Notes under the pieces: generated by a model
Told to the model about the DNA's origin: nothing
The model's input: the letters and a program-made list of their open reading frames with translations, nothing else
Database searches by the model: none
Assembly: GCA_037952775.1 (NCBI GenBank)
Contig: JBANAY010000003.1
Location: 17,236,001 to 17,300,000 of the forward strand
Length of the DNA: 64,000 bases
Origin: Clonostachys chloroleuca
Lineage: Eukaryota > Ascomycota > Sordariomycetes > Hypocreales > Bionectriaceae
Reading direction: 5' to 3'
In this document: piece by piece, positions 12,001 to 24,979 of the stretch
Position numbering within the stretch: position 1 is the stretch's first letter
Layout: each line of letters opens with the position of its first letter
Made by a program: the position numbers and the translations under genes

Positions 12001-15000
12001 TTACATCGGATCAGTGGATCGGTTAATGCCGTCGTATTGTGGATGCTCCGGAGCCGCGTCCCCCTCAGGGACGTCTTTGATACCAGCGTGGGAAGACTCA
12101 TGACCATGGGTCTTCTTTCTTTTCTTCTTTTTTCGATGCCTCTCATGAGACGGGGAATTTGCTTCCTCGCCGTCACTTGCCTCTACTGATATCTGAACAG
12201 GCTCGGCTAAGATTTGGTTCCCCGGTTTGCATAAATCCCCATTTTGTTCGACCCGTTGGGCGCTGTGAGAGACAGCGTTTGGAGAAACGGATGGCTGGTT
12301 TTTGCCTTTCATAGTATCAGTGGAGCTGTCTGTGAGGGGGCTAACGAATTTGAGCGGAGCCTTTTTCGCAAGATCTGATAACTTGGGTTGCTTGATTTTG
12401 GTTGGAGAAGCACTCGAATTTCGATAGCTTAGATTCTCTACTAGAGCATCACTCGAGCTATCTGGTAGCGGTTTGACAAACCGGTGTCGAGTGACTTCGA
12501 CCCCAGATGTCTCGGGCCGTTCGATTTTTGCTGGGGAGGAGGCTATTTGTTGCCTTACCGGGCCGTTTGAGACACCGTTTAATAGGAGCGGGGGAGGAAG
12601 CCCCGGAGATGACACAAGCTTTGAGTTTTCGGATGCCGGCTGTCCAACCAGCGGACCCTGAGACGAAGCGCGTTGAGTGTGAGGTCGAGATGATTGACTT
12701 GGTGTCATTGAGCCCTTCTTCTCCCGCCAGGCAGCCCGTTTCGCTTCTCTTCCCCGGTTTATCTGCTCTTGCTGTTCTTTTTGCAACGTAAAAATAAGGT
12801 CTCTGATTTGATTCCTTAAGTTCGAAGGGTTGATATTCCAGTCAACACGCTCTTTGTGAAGTAGCTTGCGATATGCCTCATCTGGATCCTGTAGAAAGGC
12901 CTCCATGTATCCAAGCACAAAAACACCACAGTCACAGAAGTTGTCTTGTTCAGGAATGCCTTTCCCAGTCATGCCGGGAGGGCTGGCGCTCAGTTCCACG
13001 CCCTTTTTGTCTTTGGCCTCATCCCCAAGATATTCTTTGAGAATTCTGCAAGTGGGCGAGTGCGCTTTCCCCAGAGAGTCGAGTGTGATGATTCTTGGTT
13101 CAGAGGGATCAAGTTTTTGCCTGATATGAGAAATTGACTTCCGTGATTTCTTTTTTCCCGCCGCGAGTGCCGGTTCTGAGAGATCGGTTGTCTCATCCGC
13201 GATTTCCGCGGTTGGAGGGAGGGGTGCAATATCCTCAAGCGAGATAGATTCAACACCGCGTTCGACACTTGGCATCTGAGTCGAATCCCTTGTTGAGTCT
13301 TCGCCAAACTCGTTGTCTGTTTGCGGAGCATTTATTTGAGGTCTCTTTTCAGCAGGTAAAGTCATTCCAGGGTTGCAAATAATGGCCAAGTACCAATGTG
13401 CATGTTCGTTGACAGGGACTACAATGTAGTCATACGAGAATAGATCAATCTTAGCCGTCCAACTTTTTACACCCTCGTATTTCTTTGCAGATTTCAGCGT
13501 CTCGAAAAAGAAGCTACTGAAAATATGTACCTTCTTTAGCATTGAAGGGGCCTCAGCTTCAAGTTTAATCTGGAGATGGCGAAGATAAAAAGTGATGATG
13601 TTGTCATTGAGGAACTCGCCCTCGTCCAACCTCGGGATGTCGTCAGCATCTACTGTAGCCCGGTTCTTGCCAGTGCTGGGATACACAAGAGATTTGGTCC
13701 ATATCTCTCTCCAACTCGGATTTTTCGTGGTCCAACGGTCAAAGATTTCTGGGGGAAGAATGGGGGAAGACTGTCTTGTTGCGCGCCTTCTTATCCGATA
13801 TGACGGGGAGAGAGTCTCAACTGGCGAGATAGATTCGATATCGAATGCACTGGATCTATTTGGAGTCTTATTGGATTCCTTAACAGAGCGCGCAAGTTTG
13901 TCCGTAAGTTTCTCTCGTTGCACTGGTTTCGCTTCCTCTAAAAACCGGCGTCTTGGTGATTGAGCTGAAATCTCAACCACAAACTGCTGTCTCTCTCTGG
14001 ATGGTTTGATGGTCGAACTTTTACTCTCTGAAGCATTCTTCTTATAAGCCTGTTTACGCGCATGACTGAACGCTTTTTCTGGCATTAACCTTTGAGGATC
14101 AATTAGTGGCTTATGATTGACCCGTGTTTCAGTTTGCAGAACTTACGGATCTTCTTCATCTTCATCTATCATTATTTCTTTCCGAGGGAGCTGATGGATG
14201 AATCGTTCGCAACTTTGAGCATCTTCAAACTCAAGGTAAAGGCTTGCAGGTTGACCTGGGCAAACGGATCTTGATACGACCGCAAAGCGGCTGATTGGCA
14301 CAGCATATCGAAGTTTGAGCAATTTCTCGAAATTCAGCTGAAGCCATCGCAACTCGTCCTTTTCCTCCCCGAGCTGAAACTTGAATGACCTTTCAGTTCC
14401 TGAACCACTTAAGAAAAACCGGTGTACTTCATTTTGCTTGGCTTCCCACGTGAAGGTGCCTGAAACAGCGCTTCTCAAGTATATTGCAGACTCTTCTTTG
14501 TGGGTTTTGCTACCCGAAGAATTCGGAGACTGAAACTTTGTGGCTCGGATGTCACCTTTCTTCGTGGTTCGCACAAGCTTCCTCTCGTCAAAACTCGTGA
14601 AATTAGTCATCTTCTTCGAATCCAAAGTGTTATTCTTGTAGGGAGCCTGTAGCTCGTCTTCAGACATAACCTCGATGGGTTCTTGATCGACACTTATCCT
14701 AGGTCGTTTGACGGGAGGTTCAGTGATTCCAGTTGGCCGACTTCGCTTTCCATTAGATTGACTTCCTAGCACGTCAGACACTACGTTCGCCGGTGGGATT
14801 TCGGCTATCGAAAGAACATCTGGGCTGTCCGAATAGACTGAACGGCTCATCGGGCTTTTGAGTCCGGCTGTCGTGAGATCTTCCTTGCTCATTTGCCGAC
14901 TTTTTCGGACTCGGTTCGAACGGCTTCGACTTTTGGTGTTGGTCGTGCGGAATTCTTGAACAGTGGCTGCGACTGTAGAGCTCTTCCCGACACTTGAAAT

Positions 15001-15186
15001 GCTTTGGATCTCGTGCGGGTCATCTTGCGAGGCACTGTAGACGGAGGATGGGATCTTCTGTTGGGGGGTCGGTGGAAAGAAAGGCGACTTGTGGAGGGAA
15101 CGTTCGGGCTCAGCCTCGGTTTTCTGCCGTTTGTCGGAGGATTCGTCAGTTGGCTTCGTATGCCTCGAACGACCTAGCGTGTTCAT
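12001..15186 (-). CDS. ULP2: SUMO-specific cysteine protease (Ulp2/SENP6-7 type)
   Basis: Predicted 1042-aa C48-family SUMO protease, likely nuclear and trimming poly-SUMO chains. Exons are complement(14147..15186) and (12001..14089), with a 57-nt intron (14090..14146, GTAAGT...CAAAG) that rejoins EDEEDP-LMPEKAF. The catalytic set is visible: His about 578 in HAHWYLAII, Asp about 684 in IITLDSLGK, Gln about 728 and Cys about 734 in PEQDNFCDCGVF. An acidic insert separates the His and Asp blocks, as in Ulp2 rather than Ulp1. The N-terminal 350 residues are Ser/Lys-rich and end in a region (EVHRFFLSGSGTERSFKF) that may be a PH-like fold. The C-terminal 300 residues are disordered, with a basic tract KKKKRKKTHGH near the end. 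The Ulp2 rather than Ulp1 assignment rests on length and the split catalytic domain. Confidence 0.92.
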
Positions 15187-16324
15187 GGGCCTAACGATGC
15201 TTTCGCCGATTCTCTTCTGTGTGTATGTGAGCGACCTGAGCGGCGCTGTGTAATGTCTATGGGGTTTTGGGGAAGAGGAAGCATACCAGCGTGTTCATCT
15301 TGGCTGGAAAGTCCCCTCCCGCACTCCCCTATCATTTGGTCCAGGGAACAATACCAGAGGCGTGGTTCGGCAGGTTTTGGCTGAACAGGTCGGCACCCAT
15401 TGTCTGAATTCGTAAGATCGCAACCAGTGGGTGCCAGTCTGACACAGGGGAAAGTCAGCCAGGTCCGGTTTGGCCAAACAAGATAGTGATATTATGCGAA
15501 ATTTCGTGCGGCGGGAGGGACAAGAATTAGGGTGGCTAGAGTTATGCAGGAGGTTGATCAGGTGGTAGAAGATTTGATCTTGGCCTTGATAGATGCAGCA
15601 ATATTTTAGGCACTGCCTGGCGATCGTGCATGGGTTGGTCCTTCCATAAATGCGCCTGCTGTACACCCTAAAACCGTAAAGGTTAGTGGGGCGGGATGCT
15701 TGTTCCAGCGCCGGCCCACTGGAACCCACTAAGACTCGCCCAAGCACGCCCTGCAAGTGTAAAGTGCCTGGCAGTCCGTTTAAAACTTATTGCGATTCTA
15801 CATATTGCCATTTCAGAGCCGGCACAAACCTTGCATGGCTGTGGTTATTTGCATCTGAATATTACATGTGCCTAGGTGAGGTACATAGGGTTATATGACT
15901 GTTGTACGACCTGCAATTGTGGACAGGTATACATATGCGTACATTTGTTGACATGGACAGCGGCTATCATCCAACAGTAAGAAGTGCCATTTGCAAGAGG
16001 CGATCAGTATGATCAAGTGAACTTTGCCCCTCACTTACGCTCTGGATATCTAGATTAGTCTATCCGGTTCAGTACTTGGATTAGCAGACGCCCAGGTCCC
16101 ATATAAGTGAAGCAGGTCTTGAGTCTACAATGGGAAGCTTTGAAGGGTCGTGCCCCACCTAATCTCAAGCTACGCATCTTCCCCCAGAAACGTGTCCAGA
16201 CACCTCAAACCTCCATCAGCGCAACAACGGCACCAGCCGGGCCACTTACTCACTTACTTTTCCTCTTCCACAAACATTTCCGATCCCGTCAATTGTCGAA
16301 TGGTCTACCGTGCTACCGCTCACC
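15187..16324. promoter_or_regulatory. Divergent intergenic region, ULP2/SPC3
   Basis: About 1.1 kb lie between divergent starts, so both promoters must be here. The SPC3-proximal 200 bp are CT-rich, typical of fungal transcription start regions. No gene is supported. A CCTAGGTGAGGTAC word at 15871-15884 resembles short motifs scattered through other gaps of the window. Confidence 0.45.
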
Positions 16325-17047
16325 ATGCATAACACCCTCAACCGCTTCCAGTCGGTCTTCGGCTTCTTCACCACCGTCGCCTTCGTTCTAGGATGCTTCA
16401 TCGCCGCCACCGACTTGTACGCGGAGCGCGCGCCCACCGGCACCCTCAAGGTCCAGAACCTCCAAGTCGTCAAGGGTCGCCCACACTACTACTCCAGCGT
16501 CCAGGAGGAGTACGCGATCATCAAGTTCTCCCTCGATGCGGACCTGTCCCAGCTCTTCACCTGGAACACGAAGCAGGTCTTCGTCTACGTGACTGCCGAG
16601 TGGCCTGCCGCGAAGGGCGGCGTGAATGCCACCAATGAGGCTGTCATCTGGGATTCCATCATCACGAACCCCAGCGCTGATCACTTGAAGAACATTGGCC
16701 CGGCCACCATGAAGAAGCTGAAGAAGTCTGCCAAGGGCAAGACGGTTGCTCCTGACAGGTATGTCAATCGGATGTTCAACCCTGAACACCTACTCTACAA
16801 AAGCTAACTCATAAACCACAAAAGGGGCATTCTTTCTCTCAGAAACCAGCGACCAAAGTATCAGATTACACATCCAAGCAGAAAGATCGCCGACACCGAG
16901 AATGTGAAGCTGAAGCTACACTACAATGTCCAACCCTGGTTCGGTCTCCTGACCTGGAACCAGAATCAAGACATTGGGTTCTGGAAGGCAATCAAAGGAG
17001 GAGTCAGCGCTCCCTTCTCTCTCCCATCTATAAAGAAGAAGAATTAG
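16325..17047 (+). CDS. SPC3: Signal peptidase complex subunit 3
   Basis: Predicted 218-aa Spc3/SPCS3, the lumenal-facing subunit of the ER signal peptidase needed for signal-sequence cleavage. Exons are 16325..16758 and 16825..17047. The 66-nt intron (GTATGT...AAAAG) joins APDR-GILSLRNQRP, and the exon sum is an exact codon multiple. A single N-terminal transmembrane helix (about residues 11-33, VFGFFTTVAFVLGCFIAATD) makes it a type II protein. The lumenal domain carries the family segments GRPHYYSSVQEEYAIIKFSL, FTWNTKQVFVYV, AEW and NATNEAVIWDSII, then LHYNVQPWFGLLTW near the C-terminus. It ends in a short lysine-rich tail. The start is the ATG at 16325 in CACCATG; an in-frame ATG five codons upstream is less likely. 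Confidence 0.95.
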
Positions 17048-17440
17048 ACGGTAGCGTGCTGAATTTGCAAAAAGCGATCTGAGGTACAATTATATGCGCG
17101 TAGGCGTTCGGGATCATGTCATTTCAGTGTCTTTACTGTGTAGAAATCGGGTATAAGCTCCAGAATTGATTTTATTTTTCCAGGCAAATATGCGATGTAC
17201 TCATGGTATATTTAGTTCGCTTGAGATAAAAACCAACCTGCCCAATCTATGTCATCCCATGCCATGCCATGCAACGTCTATCATGTACAAACAAGTTAAA
17301 CAAGCCCATTTCGTGAAAACATTGCAGCACAGCAACTCCAAGCGGCCGGATTTCTAAGAGAGGGCTAGAAAAAAAAAGGACTCAGTTGAATCCTCTCTCA
17401 AAAAAATATACCTTCATACACAATGATGTCATGTTTGTGC
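17048..17440. other. Convergent 3' region, SPC3/XRN1
   Basis: This 393-bp AT-rich stretch lies between convergent genes and should contain both 3' untranslated regions. No gene is seen. Confidence 0.5.
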
Positions 17441-20400
17441 TCAAGCATCGTGGTTTGGCGCAGACCCTCCTCGGCCTCGGCCTCGGCCTCTCCCACCACG
17501 ACCTCTTCCACGACCTCTTCCACGAGCACTGTCGAGATTTGCCGGAGGAGGCACGTTACTATACATAGCTCCTGACTCGGGGGTCGGCCCTGATTGAGGG
17601 GCAGGGACATATCCTCCTTGCTGCCCACCACGACCTCTAGCACCTCCGCGAGGATGGGGGCTACCTCTACCGCCATGGCCATTTGTGTGACGGGTTTGGT
17701 CATTGCCTTCGGGTCCTCCGCGATAGACAAGAGTGCTGTGAACCAGCTGAGGAGGTCCTCCACCACGTTGTCCATTGTTAGGGCTCCCTCCCCGGCCGCC
17801 ACGACCATGCGATCCACTTCCGTTCAAAGCTCCTCGCCATCCTCCCCTAAGTGGAGCGGGAGTAGGAGCATCGGTGTACTGGGTAACTCCCACGGATCCA
17901 TAAGATCCTAACTTGGTTATAGGAACATTGCGACGCTGCTGCTGAGATTTGCTCGAGGCTGAAACCACTTGTTTCTGCGAAGTATTGAGCACAGATGATG
18001 AGGCAACAGTCTGGCCACGGAACATAGGGGCTCTCTCATTCAATGTCGTGCCGCTCATAAAAGAGGTATCCCACACAACATCCAGGAGTAGTGCCGTGGC
18101 GGTACGGCTGATTCCCACCACGGTTCCTCGGGTTGCAATTGGTACTTTGCCAGCAGCAGCAACAAATGTCACTCGGTCGCCAAGCGAAAAGTTTTGGTTG
18201 CCGAGGACAAGTTCTGCGTCAGTTGGCTTGAGAAGTGCTGATCGTGGCACACTGCGTAGCTTTCTTATCTCAACATCTTGGGATGCTTGGAATGCCTGCT
18301 CTCCAACCTTGGCGAGTGCCATAACCACCTCGGAGTCAAGCTGCTCCGCCTCGAGGGGAACCTTTTCGAATTTGCTCGTTTCTTGCTTCTTTAGCCAGGC
18401 GCTAATGTCCTTGACGCGCTGGGAAGCGACAGCTGGGTCGTTCCAGAGGTCAGTCTCCAGAATATCGCTCTTCTGCGCCTGCTTTTGAATGGCAGCGAAA
18501 AAGTCGGGGAACTGGACCATGTAGTCAGCAATCAACTTGATCGCAAGATTGCTAAACTCCCATCCAGTATGCGACTTCCTCGAATAGCCAAGGACTTTTT
18601 GCTTCCTCCCCTCAAATTTCAAGTTGAGTCCCAGATTCAGTTTCAGCCCAGCCGAACTGTGAACCTGGAAAGACGATGTGATCTTGCTCAGAACCAATGG
18701 GTGCATTCCCAGATTCTTCGCAACGGCAAATGATGGGGTGTAGGGATTCATCTTTTCAGCTTCGTGGATGATGGACCGAGCAAATTCGGGCTCCTTGTTT
18801 TTCAACAGGCTGACAACAATTTCAGCCTTCTTGTCGACATGGCCCGTGACCTCTAAGGGTCGTCCGTAGGCGTAATCGCCTAGAAAGAATGCGCGTGTTC
18901 CTTGAGTAAATTCCTCCTCAATCGGCAGGGCTGCCTTCTCGATGAATCGCGTATCTTCGTTCGCGACTTCGTCCACAATAGTCTGCCCAGCATAGAGACT
19001 TTTCAGGCTTTGGTTTTCGGCGTAGTCCTTGATCAGCGCACCCTCTTCAGTCCGGATCAGGCCCTTAAGCATGTGGACATAAACCAGACATTCGACCTGT
19101 CCAATGGTCACACCGAGCCGCTTTCCATGCCAATTTTCAGTAAATTCAGCTTCCTTAGCCCAATCAGCGGCCTCCCTGTTGTTATGGTCTTTAGTGATCA
19201 CAGAAGTGCCATCTTCTGACAGTTCGAAACTGAAGAGTTCATCACGAACAGCCATGATCTTGGCTTCCTGCAAGAACGGGTATCCCACAAAGCAGCGCTG
19301 GCCCAATCGTGCCTTCCAGGTCTCAACTTTAGCACGCTTCTCGGTCTCGGTAAGGGTGACAACAACGCTTGGGTTTCGGCTGTCTTGTTGGAAGACATTG
19401 ATGCCGTAACCCGCGACCAACTGCGCTGTGTGAGGAAGAGTATACAGTGAAGGAAAGCCTGCAAGAGCCTCGACGCTAACCAAAGCCCCGTTCGCCAACC
19501 CAGACACATACTCAAGACCCTCCATATCAGGCAAGTCGAAGATATTCTCAATGCAACGGCAATTGGGGATATCAGGGAAAACGCCGGGCAGGGGTGATGG
19601 GAACGTAAAGTTGACTTCCGGCGAGTACGTGAACTTGATAGGGACTCCAAAACCATTTCTGGCTTTTTCGTCATCAGTAAGAAGCTCGTTCTTGGGCCCC
19701 ATGGCAGAAAGAAGCCGTTTCTCGTCAATGAAGGGAATCTTGACAACAGCCTCCCAATCCATCTTTTTACCATTCATGTCCAGCACAAAGTCTCGGGGAT
19801 AAAAGTCGATGATAGGTGAACTTGGGTTCGTCATCAAGTCGTGGTATGCCACGGGCACAATCTTCTTACTCCGATCGGGCAAAACGCCCATGAGTTGCTC
19901 ATAAGGCCTGAAAGGCTGCCCCTTTTGAAATTTGAGGTCTGCGCCGGCTCCCTTCACGACATCTGATAAATTAAGTCAGCAATAACTCCAATTTCTCCTT
20001 TGAAAGCGACTTTACCTGAGATCAAAGGTGAATAGTGGTAAGAGTAAAACCATGGCCAAGATGCAATTCCTTTGTAATAGTAGAACAAGACCCATTGTAG
20101 ACCTTGAACGTAGTTTTCGCAAAGAGCCAAGAGCTCATTTTCGTACTTTTCAGGGGCCCATTCTTCAAACTTTTGAAGATAGTACTTGGTCTTCCAAGCT
20201 TGATGCTTCTCTTGGTACAGCTTTTCGTACTGCTTCTGTGCATCTTCGGCGGTGACATCGACAACCATGGCTTTGTCGTATGTCTTCATAACCCGGTAAG
20301 CAGCCAGATTTCCCTCCTCTTCCTCTTCGTCGTCATCGTCGTCATCGCCTGCAGGTTTTGGGGGGAATGCCAATATGAGATGCCGACGGCCATCGTCGTC

Positions 20401-21898
20401 CTCCTGAGTCGACCAATCAAGATGCATGGAATCTGCCAAGTCTTGGGCGAATTTGCGATCCTCAGCCTTCAGGTCAGTGCCCAAATCGAGCTCGTTGTCA
20501 GATCGTTTCGAGATGAAAGGTCGGATTTTCTGTTTCCAGAGATCTCTCTGCGCAGAGGTAATCACCAACTGTCCTCCTTTGGGTGTCTTGTAGTGGGCGG
20601 CCGACTTGCCGGCAAGCTTCTTCTCCATTTGTTTTGAAGCGTACCATTTCTCATCAGACACGTCGTTCTCAAAGTTTTCGAGCTCGAGGCTTTCAAGCTC
20701 TGCAAGAAGATGCTTCAAACGAGGGATGTTGATAACGCCGTTTTCATTAAGGTATCCATCACACTTTGGAAGCACCTTTTTGTAAATCCGGAACATGTTG
20801 GCCAACGCTCCTTCGTTGATGTGCAAGCCGGGCAGATTTGGCAAGAAATCGTTTCCAACGAAGAAGGCCATCAGGATAAAGTCATCGATGACGCGCTCTA
20901 AATCGAACGGAAATCCAAGGGAGTTGTCCGTCTTGAGTTCTTGAAATTCTAACTCTAGATACTCTCTTACTATGCAGAGATGAAGCAGATAGAAATTTTG
21001 GTGTTCGAGTTCTTTGGACTTAGTCTTGGAAGCTCTTCCAAAAGTAACTTCTTCACGTAAAAGACAGAAATGAGGATCGTGGCTGAGAAGTCCCAGCATG
21101 ATAAGATCAGCATCGAGACCGTACAGACAGTGGCGGACGTTGGGGTCGTAGTTGGGTTGCGATTTGGCGTTTCGAATGTACTCCATGATCTTGTGCTCTC
21201 CTTCTCCTGGCACTTCATGGCCAGAGAGAACAATTTCGCAACCTTGCCAATCAGCATCTTCAGATATCTTCTTGTTGACAAAATATCGCAGCTGTTGCGA
21301 CAACTTTGCCATGAACTCGGTTCCTGTTCAAAGTCAGCTAACTATAATCCAGCATCTCGAAGAACGAGTACCCTACCAGGGGTAATACAATTACTGTCAA
21401 AGGGTTCCTCCTTTGGCAGCTCCAACCCTTCCTGCACAGCCTTTTCACGGGCTTTCTCTGCATCGAGAGCGGTACGGAATCGTCGGGCTCGCTGTTGGTT
21501 CATCTTGGCTCGAGGTGCAACACCATCAATGGCCATGAAGAAGAGCTGTTTCGGCTTGATCTTTCCAAAGAGATGCTCGATGTAGTTGAATATTCTGATG
21601 AACATTTCCTCCTCGCTTAATCGGAACATGGTGTCTTCGCCCGCATCTTTGTGCGTACAGTTGTGAATGATACCGTTCATGTCGAGCTAGAAAAGCTGTC
21701 AGTCGCCTGCGATGCATTCGTGTGGTTCAGAAGTATCGGACATATAAACAATCAAATTCGGGTATGCGGTTCTCTGCAATCAGCTGGGAGATCGCAGGAT
21801 ACCGCTCGGAAATCCATCTGAAGAACTTGGGGACACTGTTGAGGGGTCAGCATGGTTCGAGCATTGCTAGCAAGGTCCGAGCGGGAGACGAACCCCAT
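17441..21898 (-). CDS. XRN1: 5'-3' exoribonuclease Xrn1/Kem1
   Basis: Predicted 1412-aa cytoplasmic exoribonuclease that degrades decapped mRNA. Five exons: complement(21894..21898), (21742..21835), (21377..21686), (20016..21323) and (17441..19962). The four introns are 53-58 nt with clean GT-AG ends, and the exon sum of 4239 nt is an exact codon multiple. The first coding exon is only five nucleotides (ATGGG). The joined start MGVPKFFRWISERYP is the Xrn1 signature. Catalytic features include Asp35 in YLDMNGIIH, the basic pocket AIDGVAPRAKMNQQRARRFR, the acidic pair in GHEVPGEGEHKIM and the DxD in LYGLDADLIMLGL. The tail is a Gly/Arg-rich low-complexity region ending RGGSAPNHDA. Cytoplasmic Xrn1 rather than nuclear Rat1 is supported by the length, by the start, and by the lack of the zinc knuckle typical of Rat1. 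Confidence 0.96.
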
Positions 21899-22713
21899 GA
21901 TGGGAGCTTAATAACGACCCAATCTGGGTCGACGAGATGGTAGATGGAGGTTCGTGGCAGGGTCGCAGGGTCAGACACGCGCGGTGTTGCGACAGATCGA
22001 ATAAGGTAGAACAAGAACCAAAGCCGTCCACACTCCGTTCGCGAATGCAATATGAGAGAAGCGAAGGGCAACAGTGTGAATCCAAAGAACTACCCAGAAA
22101 AAAAGGAGTCGAAATCGGAGAAAATTAACGTAGTAAAGTTAGGAGGAAAGGCAGCGCATAAACGCTGGGTGGGTGGTAGAGAGTAAAATAAAACCTTGCG
22201 ATGGCCTCTCGAAGTGTGTTCGTTTGTCGCCAGCGATGACTGTTCCGGGGAGCCTTACGCGGGTCACTCATACGGCGAGCAAGGTAACCCGTGGCAGCCC
22301 CAACGGCTAAGCGGTACTTTGGGCACATTTGGGAGATACCTACGTCCCCACCATAGCTGGCACGAACTCAAAACAGTGGAGGGGTCTCTGCCGTCTTCAG
22401 CCTCTCGCTACGCCACAGACACCCCTGGAACTTGCCCCTCGCCCCAATGCGCTGGTGGATTTTGCTGGCGCCTCAGAGCAGCTGCAGGCCTCCTCTGATT
22501 GGCTGCCCTGCTCGCTCCCATTTACGCGCAACGCGTGCAAGCTTAGTTCAGTTTTCCGCTGTCATTGGTTCTCACAGCGCTGCAGCTTGCCGAGCGCATC
22601 TTCAATCTTCACCAACACCCAGAGCTCACCAACACACCAATTTGCACTGTCAAGGATTTCGTGTGTTTGCTGTCAAAGTTGAGACTTGGAGTAGTCGGTC
22701 GCAGCAGGACATC
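21899..22713. promoter_or_regulatory. Shared divergent promoter region, XRN1/HAT2
   Basis: About 815 bp separate the divergent XRN1 and HAT2 starts, so this must hold both promoters. Pyrimidine-rich tracts occur just upstream of the HAT2 ATG. No gene is supported. Confidence 0.5.
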
Positions 22714-24364
22714 ATGGCTCCTACACAAATTGACCACGACCCCGATGGTAAGGCGAACTTACCGCTTTCCGCCAGCTCAACAGATGGTGGTCATAAATGC
22801 GATGCTAATGCTCTCCCGCAGTTGAGATGCACGAGGATGATGACGATCAGGCGGAGCGCCTGATCAATGAGGGTATAGGACTGCAACTTCAGCTTCAAGA
22901 ACCAGCATTGCTAACCATTTAATTTCAGAGTACAAGACGTGGAAGAAAAACAGCCCTTTCTTGTACGATATGATTTTGGGGTAAGACGCAAATGCGAGGC
23001 TTGTAGGAGGACTCGCCTCTCGGCCCTCTCCTTACCTTTAGTGTCCCTGGCTAATTTCTATCGCAGGAAAGCTCTCACATGGCCAACTCTGACTGTTCAG
23101 TGGTTTCCTGATATCAAGGAGCCAGAGGGCGCCAACTACCGCACCCACCGCCTCCTGCTAGGAACTCACACATCTGATGACAGCCCCAACTACCTCCAAA
23201 TTGCCGATGTGCAAATCCCAAAGGCCGTTGCCCCTAACCCTAATGACTATGATGAGGAACGTGGTGAGATCGGCGGGTATGGAAAGTCTGGCGATGTCGC
23301 AGCCATCAAATGCGACATTGTGCACAAGATTGAGCACCCAGGAGAAGTGAACAAGGCCCGCTATCAACCACAAAACCCCGACATCATTGCTACCTTTTGC
23401 GTCGATGGCAAAATTCTCATCTTTGACCGCACTAAGCACCCCCTGGTTCCCCCTACCTCTGTTGGCAAATTCAACCCTCAGATCGAGTTGGTAGGCCACA
23501 AGTCCGAGGGTTTCGGTCTCAACTGGAATCCTCATGAGGAGGGCGGTCTTGCATCGGGTAGTGAAGACAAGACCATGTGTCTTTGGTAAGATTTTTGATC
23601 CTTACCGTGCCGTTAGTTGCATTTGCTAACTGGTCTCAGGGACCTGAAGAAGCTGGAAGCCGATTCCAAGATTCTCAAGCCCAGCAGAATTTACACGCAC
23701 CACACGCAAATCGTCAATGATGTTCAGTATCATCCCATCTCGAAGAACTTTATCGGCTCCGTATCTGATGATCAAACGCTTCAAATTGTCGATATCCGAC
23801 ATAGCGAGACTGACAAAGCAGCCGTTGTGGCTAAAAAGGGTCACCTAGATGCTATCAACGCTCTCGCATTTAACCCTCACTCTGAAGTATTAGTAGCAAC
23901 TGCCTCTGCAGACAAGACCATTGGCATCTGGGACTTGAGAAATGTCAAGGAAAAGGTTCATACACTGGAGGGACACAACGATGCTGTGACATCGTTGTCG
24001 TGGCATCCTACCGAGGCCGGCATTTTGGGTAGTGGTAGTTACGACCGCCGCATTATTTTCTGGGATCTCTCTCGCATTGGCGAGGAACAACTGCCCGATG
24101 ATCAGGACGATGGCCCTCCTGAGCTGTAAGACGACCCGCATCACATTCGTTTTTCTTTGTTCTTGACTAATCGGTTGCTTTTCATCTAGGCTGTTCATGC
24201 ATGGCGGTCACACCAACCACTTGGCCGACTTCAGCTGGAACCCGAATGAGCCTTGGCTTGTCGCCAGTTCAGCCGAAGACAACCTCCTCCAGGTCTGGAA
24301 GGTTGCGGAATCTATCGTTGGCAAAGATGATGGCGAACTGCCAGTGGATGAGTTGGACCGATAA
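22714..24364 (+). CDS. HAT2: RBBP4/Msi1-type histone-binding WD40 protein Hat2
   Basis: Predicted 438-aa histone chaperone of the RBBP4/Hat2/Msi1 family, found with Hat1 acetyltransferase and, in many fungi, other chromatin complexes. Six exons: 22714..22747, 22822..22872, 22929..22980, 23067..23585, 23640..24125 and 24190..24364. Their sum of 1317 nt is an exact codon multiple. The N-terminal helix [23 protein letters not shown] type sequence and the block ALTWPTLTVQWFPD are the family's histone H4-binding signature. Six to seven WD repeats follow, including GHKSEGFGLNWNP, HLDAINALAFNP and GHNDAVTSLSWHP, each with WD or IWD ends. The acidic loop [23 protein letters not shown] is typical of RBBP4 proteins. 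The first three exons are very small (34, 51 and 52 nt). Which paralogue (Hat2 or Cac3/Msi1) cannot be settled from this window, but the Hat2/RBBP4 class is sure. Confidence 0.93.
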
Positions 24365-24979
24365 GGGCATATGCTGGTTTTGGATGATCCTACATCGACA
24401 AGCTTGAGACTACATAAGTCATACCCGGTGTAAAGGAGTGGAGCTGGCCTATCCAGGGAGTGCAGGCGAGTCGGCTCGTTGCCTCAGGGGACCTCGCATT
24501 TGTTGCGCCAGACCATGGTCGAGATGTCCCATTTACTACCTAGTTAATATCCTTACAAACACTTGAAGAAAATCAAGAAGCAAATGAAATAAGAACTTGA
24601 AATTGATAGCTGGAGCGGGTGCAAGTTCCAATTGTTTGTGTTCAGGTCCGCCAGCAGACGTCACCAGCTGTCTGGCGGAACTTCCGATTTCCCACCTCCC
24701 TCACGGCTTACCCTACTTGTTTTTCAATGGGTGCGGCCTATTGTCGACTTTCTATTGTCCCGTTTATTTACATGCAGACAATAAGCTCCCAGTCACTATA
24801 ACAACCCACTCAGAGTCAACTTCAACGATGCGCTTGGCCACTCAACTCTACCACAACAACAATCCCGCGTTTTGATTTACATTATTTTCAACACGAATCA
24901 TACCTGCAACTTTTACCATTTATCTTAACATGACCTCGTCTTCTTTGCTATCGCCATCTACCAGTCATCGTTGATCACC
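24365..24979. promoter_or_regulatory. Intergenic between HAT2 and the F-box-like gene
   Basis: This 615-bp tandem gap should hold the HAT2 3' untranslated region and the promoter of the downstream gene. The last 100 bp are CT-rich and AT-rich before CACCATG. No gene is seen. Confidence 0.45.
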
